From Gonatopus flavifemur (taxonomy: Eukaryota > Arthropoda > Insecta > Hymenoptera > Dryinidae), in assembly GCA_018340375.1 (NCBI GenBank), contig JAFFJZ010000003.1, positions 28,458,001-28,522,000 on the forward strand: 64,000 nt of DNA. The letters are read 5' to 3'. The translations under genes were made by a program, and so were the position numbers. The notes beneath the pieces are model-generated. The model saw nothing but the letters and a program-made list of their open reading frames with translations, was not told the origin of the DNA and searched no databases. This document shows, piece after piece, positions 56,456-64,000 of this stretch (position 1 is its first letter; each line of letters begins with the position of its first letter).

Positions 56456-59150
56456 TGTCAGGAGATTCTCATTGGATGAGCTGAGTTTCCACCAGAACTT
56501 TCTTTGGGAATCAATTGCCATTGTACGAGATATTTTTGAAAATGAATTGAAGACCGATGATTACAAATCAATTGGAATAATCTACTCATTGGAATAATCA
56601 TGCTTTTCTGTAGGAATCAGTTGATTTTGTCGGATATGAATGTGGAATAGGAACCCATCAAATCAAATTGAATCAATGGCTTCGTATTGTCGTTTTTCTT
56701 TGCATTGCAGCCATGGGTTTGTGTTCAGATTTTCTTCCCTTTTTTTATAATTTCTTTCCAACTTTTTCTCATACTTTTTCATAATTTGTCATATTCTGAT
56801 TGAAAAAACGTCGATGAATTCGATTATCTCTAAATTAACTATAAAATTTCAGTCCCGTCAACTAAAAAGTTTTTTTTAGGGCGAAACTCTCGAATTTGCA
56901 CTGGAAACTTATCGGTGTCTCTCGCGTTTAGTGGAGTCTTTTAACCAGGGACACGTTGAATTGAGTTTCAAATAATGATCTGTATGCCACAGCGTTGATT
57001 GAAATGAGATTACACCTCGTCTTCCCGATTTTCAACACAGTTTTGTGTCAGTTAACGGGCATGTCGTTTTATAAAATACGAAATGATGAAGGAAAAGTGA
57101 AGTTCAAAGGTTTTGAAGTACGTAATGCGCAGAGAATGAGCTGAGTTCTCTTTTTATTTACTTCTCCTTTCTTCGTTCTCTTATCTATTTTCCTTTGATA
57201 GAGTATGAAAGCGTATCATGCACAGCGGAGAAAATTATTTCTGAATGTACATGGAATATCTTTGAACTATATCGATGAGAGAATATAAAGAAGAAAAATT
57301 CTGTAACAGAGCTGGTATCGATTCATATATGCATAGTTTGAAATAACTTCGCTTATCAAAACTCTCCAAGTTCAAGTGATAAGTTTGATTTTTTCATACG
57401 CTTTTATATTGATAATATCTTCGAACGCTAGAGAAACAACCAATGATGTACTATTTTCCTCCTGATCTATAAAAACGTTCTTATTGGAGTAATGGTTCAT
57501 CTCTTTCCACGATAAAAGCTTTCCCTTGCGCTATTTTTATTGTAAATGTTCACTTCTCATCTCCCCTTTTCGATTATTCAAAATAATTGAGTTGATGGGG
57601 AAAATCATAACGAGAAATGAGGAGAATTCTTTTACACATCTGATGAATCCATTCATTTAATCGATTTATTGATTTAAAATGTTTCAACATTCGAATATTT
57701 TGATTATAAATATCCAACACAGATAGTAAAGAAAGAGAAATTTACACTCCACACACATTTACATTACACAATTCACCGAAATCACAATGAAATTTGCTAT
57801 GAAATATTGAAGATGCGAAAAGTATCTGGGTGTAATTGACTTCTACTCTCCTTGGAATAATGAATTATTCACTTGTTTAATTATTCACTTGTGAAGAGGG
57901 ACAGAACCTAAACAATGTTTGAAACAATTTCTGCCGAGGAATGTTGTTTGTGAATAACTTCTTACACAAAATTGATAAATTATTCCCAGAAAGCATTCAA
58001 AATGTTGAGAACATTTCGTAATGGTATTTTAACAAGCTCTTGCAAGAATTTCGATAGTTTTACATAAAGTTTCGAATAAATTTTTCCGCTATGCGAGTAC
58101 CAATCGATACTAGGTTGACATTTAGCTACGCATTATACTACTTGAATGAATATTCATCGATTGATTAGTTTATAACGTCCAAACCACCTGAATGGAAAAA
58201 CTTCAAAGGATATATCAATTAAAAAATAGATGCACATAAACTCTGAATTGCTTTATGCAGATGTGAATAATGCAATATTCGATTACCGAAAATGAACGCA
58301 ACTGATTCTTCTGTCACAAACAACCATTCCAATTTGATGTCCCAATTTCTTAATATTCATCTTAAAACGTTGTGCGCGATTCCAGAGCTATGAATACAAA
58401 TAATCTCGAATATCCGATTTCGAGATGTTACGAATTTTAACGACTTAAGTTTCACAATGAATTTGTTTTTGAATCAAGCAAGTTTTGAAACGTTCATTTC
58501 AAAGTCGTAGAAATGAAATTTCCAGTCGCGAGAGACTCCATCGGTTATGGTAAGCGAGAAGTTTTCACGAATTCAACGTTCGTTAAGCGCAACAGGGAAA
58601 TCGTTTGTGAAAGTAATCAATCCTACAAAAATCATGATTCAATTAAATCTGTCCGACCCTGTCAGGGACTTGATTTGATGCCAAGAAATGTTCTGTTTGA
58701 TGTTGTGGACATGGAGCTCATTGAAATGTCCGTCACAAGCGTATATTGCTTTGATATTTTTGTCTGGTTGTGCATATTATTGTTCCATTATTTTATCCTT
58801 TTAGTTTGTAATCAAACTTTTCCTCGGAATTGAGAGTATAAATTCGTACAACGATCAAATGTCGGGCAGTCGAGTTGCCACAATTCGATAGAATATGACA
58901 AATTTCGTGGAAAAAGTATAAAAGTATGAAATAATGGGAGTGAATTTTCCCGATGAAACTTGGAATTGTGTTGTGATTGTTGCTGTTCGTGATAAAGCAG
59001 CATATTATCCAAGCATCACAACATTCAAAACAATGAGAATCGATGCACGTGAAAATGGATGCACGGAAACTTTGACCATCAGTGAAATATGAAATATAAG
59101 GACAACAGAATACAGGCAACGTTAGGGGAAAATTGTTCACGTTTCACGAG
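56456..59150. other. Long spacer without recognised gene
   Basis: The largest frames are 58513-58833 (plus, 106 codons) and 58793-59140 (minus, 115 codons). The plus frame ends with a hydrophobic stretch, but no domain or splice context supports it. Confidence 0.35.
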
Positions 59151-59159
59151 TGGAGTTAT

Positions 59160-59830
59160 TTCAAGGAAAGGTAGACCAAATTGGGGTTGACAATTGGTTC
59201 TAGCCTAACAGGGTTTTACAATCGGATGAATAATATCGATCTGGGTCATAGTCTGAATTAATTGCACGGTATTGGCGCGATTATAGGCTAACAATGATTG
59301 AATGCTGGATGATAACTTGACGCAATGATAAACCAATTATTGGCTGTTTCCATTCTTGGGTACCTTGTCAGTCAGAAATGGGCCATATCTTGATCAGCAA
59401 TTGAGCCACACATCGGTCGCTTATCGGCTGTGTTTCATAACTGGAGCTTCGTATATCCCTAGTAGAAATGCTCCAGCCATTGATTGGTTTTGCAACACCT
59501 GTCCTATGGAATAACCAGACATTTGCTAGTAACTTGCAATTTACTGGCAAGTTTTCTAGTTTTTCGTTGGAATAAGTGTTACAAAACACTTGGGATGGGT
59601 ATGGTGGCGCAACAAAGCCCAAAATTGGGTGATCGACGACATTGGAATAACCCAATAGCTGTGAAATGATATCATTTCATGCTTCATTAATCATATTTTT
59701 CAACATAGGACCAACATTGGCAAAATAGTGTATCAACTTTGGGCCAATGCTTTGTGCTCCAACTCATATCAATGTTCGGCACGGCATTTATCCCATTGAT
59801 CTAGTCTATACCGAGACAAAGATTGCCAAT
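59160..59830. repeat. TTGG/CCAA-word repeat block, interrupted
   Basis: TATTGGCGCGATTATAGGC, AACCAATTATTGGC, GACCAACATTGGC and TTTGGGCCAATGC words in diverged units resemble the blocks at 18045 and 44533. A partial CCCTAGTAGAAAT element lies within it. Confidence 0.5.
59457..59596. mobile_element. Truncated CCCTAGTAGAAAT element
   Basis: The left end CCCTAGTAGAAATGCTCCAG, then GTTTTGCAACACCT and ACTAGAAAAxTTGC-type sequence, aligns with 26001-26169. The right arm is recognisable to GTTACAAAACACTTGGGAT and then lost. Confidence 0.7.
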
Positions 59831-60794
59831 AGCTTGTTCTAAGCTCGAATGAATGCTCGAAAAAGAGGTGAGAAGTAACAGTTTATATTTTCACGGATCT
59901 ACAGAATTGAAGAGTGAGCTGTCGGTAAGAGATTAGATGATTACTCTCTCAATTGGAATTTTCGTTGGAGAGGCAAAGACAAAGTGTCCCTCTCAAAGAC
60001 TCTACAGTTCGATTTTCAAGATAAAAGAAACCATTCAACTTCAGCTCTCTCTCTCTCTCTGTAAAAAGTGACGAGAGACAAATAACTCGAAGAAAGAAGA
60101 AAATGTGGCACTTTTACGAGATTAATGATCATTTCCACGGCTGGGAATAATCAACTTTCCAGGAAAATCACATTATTGGAAAATGAAAGTATTACCTTGA
60201 GAAATGACAATTATAAATTTCTCGTCCGGCAAGCGAGTTTGGTCCGATGAATGTGGATGATCGTTGGATCCTGGTTTCCAGAAGATAGCATTCTTTTTAC
60301 TCCGCCCTCTTTTCGACAATGAAGAATTCTCAAAGCGGAATCGATGAAATATCGTGGCGTTAGTTTCATCACTGATGTGTTTGCTGCACTTGTTTTCACA
60401 CGTTCAAACGTTCAGTTGTTTTAGCACGAATTGGCTTTCATTGTCACGTTCGAGATATAGATATTGCGGAAGGACATGTGTTACTTGGGAAATTGTCTTT
60501 CGCTATCCAACATTCTGAACTGGTGAGAGTAAAAATGCTCCCCAGATATGAAACGAAGAAAGTCCTGCAAAAAGTTGTTAAGAGCATAATACGGCTCGAG
60601 AAGAAGGTAAAAAGAGAGATGAGAGAAAATATTAAATTCTCGTGAACCGGGAGAGAAACCACCAGAACTTTCTTTTGATCACATGGCGATGTTAGAAGTT
60701 TGTTTGAATACTCTTTGAGATAATGTTTTTCAAATGATTCCAGATCACGGAACTGATGGGCTACCAGTTCTCAATGATAATATTTTGATGAATT
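59831..60794. other. Spacer; CT microsatellite
   Basis: A (CT) run at 60044-60060. No gene recognised; minus frames at 60211-60399 and 60444-60662 lack motifs. Confidence 0.4.
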
Positions 60795-60918
60795 CTCCAG
60801 TAGAAATCATTCTTGACCCAACTTCGCCCCTCACGTGGCGCTACCGAGGCGGACTCGGTAGGCGTATTCCTGGTCCTCATATGGGCTAGTGAACTGCCTA
60901 AAATGATTTCTACTAGGG
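60795..60918. mobile_element. Short TIR element, C(T/C)C(C/T)AGTAGAAATCATT ends
   Basis: The left end CTCCAGTAGAAATCATT and the right end reversed CCCTAGTAGAAATCATT are flanked by TT on both sides (60793-60794 and 60919-60920). The core has CACGTGGCGCTACCGAG and GCGGACTCGGTAGGCG words. It is the shortest member of the CCCnnGTRGAAAT group. Confidence 0.8.
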
Positions 60919-60924
60919 TTCCTG

Positions 60925-61200
60925 GTGAGGAAAAATCTCTCTGAATTTGTTGGAAAATTTCGGATTTCGGAGACATTCGGAGAGATTCAGAAAGGTTTAG
61001 GGGAATTCTGGAGAGAGTTCAATGAGATTTGGAAAGATTCAGGGAAATTCAGGGATAGGCTCAGTGGAGAAAATTATGGATTGAAGTTTTCAGAGGGATT
61101 CAAAAGAATCCAGGAAAATTCAGAGAGGAAAAAATTCAGTAAAATGTTTGGGCCAAAATTTCAGGGAGATTCGGAGAGATTTAGAGATATTTGAACAGGA
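60925..61200 (+). repeat. Purine-rich degenerate minisatellite (GARATTCRGRGA)
   Basis: GGAGATTCGGAGAGATTTAG, GAGATTCAGAAAGG and GGGAAATTCAGGGA-like words repeat every 10-14 bp with heavy degeneration. The 89-codon charged frame (Glu/Lys/Phe-rich) is a product of this repeat. The last bases of the window (63970-64000) carry the same words. Confidence 0.6.
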
Positions 61201-61277
61201 GAATTGAGGAATATTGTGCGTTGAATGCTCCAGAGGAATTCAAGGGCATTGAGGAATCAAGGAACTACAATGAACTA

Positions 61278-63014
61278 GGGGAACGGCGGGTGATATGGCC
61301 CACCACGTGTTTCCAGGATCTGACGCTAGGTGGCAGCACTACACACTTTTGGTCACGGAGAGATTGTTCCCGTCTATCATGCACGGGGACTTCATTGTTG
61401 TCAATACAGTGTGTGAGGACAGATCTAACTTTTTCTATCTACTTGTTCTTGGTGCACTGCGTCGGCGAAACTTTAAGACGTTCTGTACTGCAGTAGGTCA
61501 GATCATAAAATAGTGTGCCATACTAGTATTAACCCCCCCTATATATAGAACACGTCTCATGAGTTTTGAGCGGTAATGTTCATTTGGTTGGTTATGAACT
61601 AATATTTTCGTCAAAAATCTTGATCGGGCGGTATGGCCCACATCGAATTCGGGTGGTATGGCCCACATTAACACATAAGAGCTTATGCTGGAATAATGGG
61701 AGATATGATCTCGGTCACCGATGGAATCTTGGCAAACCCATACTATGCCAAGTGATGTGAGGAACGTGTGTAAAAAAATTGTTTATGAATAAATTAGTGA
61801 ACAAATTTTTCACATCCGCATTGCGATCGTTCATTGTTATAGAAAAAAACGAAAACAAACCGATACGTGTTTTATTTTTTCATAACAAACAATCGCAATG
61901 TCGATTCAGGGTACATGTTTTTTATGTATTTTTTCCCCCTCAGAATCGATTGTTGGGTTTAGTTTTACCGAACACTTATTTTTGAGGAAAATTGTTCAAA
62001 CAATTTATTCATAAACAATGTTCTTATGCATGCGTTTCACATGAAAATTCGTTTCTCGATGCTATGCCAAGATCTCATCGGCAACCATATCCCCCATGGT
62101 TTCATCATGGGCTCTAATGGGTTGATGCCATACCTGTAAGGGATGGACACATGAACTTTGTGCAGATCTTACGGACGACTTATATTATTATTGCAATACA
62201 GGGTGTCCCAGAATTCGCGGACCGGATTTTACAGGTATATTCTGCAGCCAAAATGCAATAATTTCCCGTTTGGAAAAAAATTTTTTCGACGCTCAGTTTT
62301 GGGAAAATGAGCATTTTTAGATTTTTTTTCAAATCCTCATCATTCAGAAACACTGTATGCTACATACTTGAGCTGAACACCATTCGCTGTATTGGAAAAC
62401 GGCAGATTTGTAGTGGAAAAATTCAATTATTTTATCATTGATAGTTCCGGAGCTAGAGCGATTTGAAGTTGCTGAATTATGATTGGTTGAAGACTAAAAA
62501 ATTTCAAATCGCTTGAAATGAATCGCTGTTTTTGAATGATTTGGATTTGAAAAAAAGAAATCTAAAAATGCTCATATCTCCAAAACTAAGGGTCGAAAAA
62601 ATTCTTTTCAAACAGAAAATTATTGCATTTTGGCTGCAGAATATACCTGTGGAATCCGGTCCGCGAATTCTGAGACACCCTATATATGTAAATTATCCAG
62701 TCCACAGCCTAAGTGAGAGTTGAACAAACCATATTGAATGTTTAAAACAAATAATTTAGTTATCAAAAATATGTTCTCGTTTTAATTTACCGGTTTTTGG
62801 ATAGTGGGCCATACTACCCAACACCGAAACATTTTCCAAAAATTCATCTATAAACTAAAATTGTTCATTTCACTAATGACAATTTCTTCCTTCAGGATGT
62901 ATGTGAGAAAAATACTCCAAAAAATTGTATCCTATACTGTAGCGACATTCTTTCACTCTGGAGTGATTTGATCTAAGTTTTCCCTCAAGAGGGCCATACC
63001 ACCCGCCGTTCCTC
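61278..63014. mobile_element. Large TIR element, G(G/A)GGAACGGCGGGTGRTATGGCC ends
   Basis: The left end GGGGAACGGCGGGTGATATG and the right end reversed GAGGAACGGCGGGTGGTATG are flanked by TA on both sides (61276-61277 and 63015-63016). GGTATGGCCCACAT recurs internally at 61629 and 61652, and its inverted form GGGCCATACTACCC at 62803. Frames at 61295-61985 show no recognisable transposase. The element at 62199-62682 is inserted within it. Excluding that insertion the body is about 1.25 kb, so a decayed transposase could once have been present. Confidence 0.8.
62199..62682. mobile_element. TIR element, CAGGGTGTC ends at TA
   Basis: Arms of over 100 bp: CAGGGTGTCCCAGAATTCGC / (reversed) TAGGGTGTCTCAGAATTCGC, then GGACCGGATT, ACAGGTATATTCTGCAGCC and AAAATGCAATAATTT. 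TA flanks both sides (62197-62198 and 62683-62684). CAGGGTG ends with TA duplication suggest the Tc1/mariner/pogo group. No transposase. A degenerate relative is at 33478. Confidence 0.9.
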
Positions 63015-63195
63015 TATTTCGATTCATAAGATCGTGAGATTATCGTAATCTGTCATTGCAATTAAATTCATTTTTTATTGTCATCATTATCAACATGACT
63101 GCTTCACGATAGCGCCATCTACAACTCTTTACTCATCAAGTTACCAGTGGTACCTGTTACCACGTCAAACAAGGAATTGGCGTAGAATAAAATCA

Positions 63196-63310
63196 ACCGA
63201 TTGGTGATTTGTTTATCACCAAGCTGCTTGGTTCTAGATCTCCGACTTCGTGATGGAATAATATCACCGAGATTTGAGATTTATGTTCTCCGATTTTGTT
63301 TTGTTTTTTT
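63196..63310 (+). repeat. Partial copy of the CACCGATTGG-type repeat
   Basis: AATCAACCGATTGGTGATTT, TATCACC, GCTGCTTGGTTCTAGATCTCC, ATAATATCACCGAGATTTGA and TTCTCCGATTTTG match 22574-22738 (inverted) and the host part of 11546-13647. Ends are not defined. Confidence 0.7.
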
Positions 63311-63560
63311 CGCATTTTTTTTTTGTTATGTTGGAATTTAATTATTTGCTCACTGAAATTTTCCCACCACTTCGTCATTCCTGGCAGGAAAAATTCCCAG
63401 TCTTTATATTAAAAGTGTCCTGATTGAGATTTTGAATAATAATTGTAATTGTAGCAAATAAAATTGATACTTGAGGTTTTTCGAAGACTTATTCCCTTGT
63501 GTATTCTAAATATGAAGCATATGGTAACCCAAGTAACCTAAGCTGGCCTTCCAGCACGTC

Positions 63561-63650
63561 GCGCTATAGCTCATCGGTTAGATCTTAGGTTTCAGTTGGT
63601 AGGCAGGTAGAAAAGTGTAGGTTCGAATCCCGTGGGGTAGATATGACTTT
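63561..63650 (+). repeat. tRNA-derived SINE head
   Basis: The A-box-like TAGCTCATCGGTTAGA (63567-63582) and perfect B box GGTTCGAATCC (63620-63630) are correctly spaced. The stems do not close into a functional tRNA, and unique sequence follows (ATATGACTTTCTGTCGATCC). A tRNA-derived SINE is the likeliest reading. The minus-strand frame at 63592-63930 crosses it and is not a gene. Confidence 0.55.
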
Positions 63651-63774
63651 CTGTCGATCCACATGAACAATCAAGTTTCTCAATCGTCTTGAAACACAAG
63701 GACCATGCAAAATCACTTTGTGTGAGCAATTTTTCTTTAATGTTCATGAATATTTCCAGCATTAATTTCCCAAT

Positions 63775-64000
63775 ACATGTCCTGGAGAAGTCCAGTTCGT
63801 GTACTGAAAAATTCCAGTACTGAGGCTCAGAAAATTTCCAGTTCTGATGTTGAGATTCCATAAGATTCGTACTGAATCTTTGCGGTACAAATATGCTAAA
63901 ATTTTCCGGTGAAATTCTTTTACAGTGCACTACAACAAAATTTCGTAGATTTTTTTTACAGTGATGGAGAGATTGAGAGAAATCCCAAAGAGATTCAAGG
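63775..64000. other. CCAGTACTG-word stretch at the window end
   Basis: AAGTCCAGTTCGTGTACTGA, AATTCCAGTACTGAGG and TTTCCAGTTCTGATG recur at about 25-35 bp intervals, possibly the start of another palindrome-word element cut by the window edge. Purine-rich words follow. Confidence 0.4.

Noticed and set aside
58513..59140. Overlapping frames of 106 and 115 codons on opposite strands
   Set aside because: No domain, no splice or promoter context, and the two overlap at their ends, as expected for chance open frames.
60925..61194. 89-codon charged frame resembling a coiled coil
   Set aside because: Composition results from the GARATTC minisatellite.

Overview
This looks like an A+T-rich stretch of an insect nuclear chromosome. 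The evidence is an intact eukaryotic tRNA-Pro with a Pol III terminator, one spliced exon of a secreted Ly6/uPAR-type protein, and four decayed mariner transposons of types typical of insects. The order cannot be fixed from sequence alone; a hymenopteran is plausible, but that is inference. Almost nothing here is protein coding, and most open frames in the window fall inside repeats or A+T-rich spacer.

The dominant content is short non-autonomous terminal-inverted-repeat (TIR) elements, about thirty of them, many nested. Several independent terminal signatures recur. (1) CAC(G/A/T)G...C(C/T/A)GTG ends with a 2-bp target duplication of form NA: 10433, 11546, 11712, 19630, 27476, 30734, 40176, 49091, 51531. 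(2) A 13-nt end CCCnnGT(A/G)GAAAT, usually with a 2-bp duplication: 3652, 5070, 20780, 26001, 44533, 59457, 60795. (3) CCCA-(C/G)-(A/G/C)TA ends, also with 2-bp duplications: 11630, 12852, 36633, 39828. (4) A piggyBac-like CCC...GGG element at TTAA: 21933. Within a signature the interiors are unrelated. Many are built from degenerate iterations of one short palindromic word, different in each family (GCTGnnnCAGC, AAGATATCTT, GAATATTC, GGCCCATATGGGCC and others).

Layout: 0-3.6 kb, sparse spacer with one TIR element. 3.6-6.6 kb, two CCCnnGTRGAAAT elements and a mariner relic. 6.6-10.4 kb, spacer. 10.4-14.1 kb, nested TIR elements with tRNA-Pro at 13727. 14-20 kb, spacer plus a diverged tandem block. 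20.8-22.9 kb, four TIR elements and a mariner end. 24.5 kb, probable non-LTR tail with a CTA microsatellite. 25.7-31 kb, a dense multi-level nest around a nearly full-length but wrecked mariner. 35.2 kb, the Ly6-type exon. 36.6-41.5 kb, TIR elements and an internally deleted mariner. 44.5-45.9 kb, a TIR element holding a 157-bp tandem array. 47.4-53.1 kb, more TIR elements. 55.8-56.5 kb, a GATATC-word element. 59-63.3 kb, repeat-rich to near the window end.

The only features likely to be functional for the host are the tRNA and the Ly6-type exon. No autonomous transposase survives that could mobilise the 2-bp-duplication elements, so their source lies outside this window.
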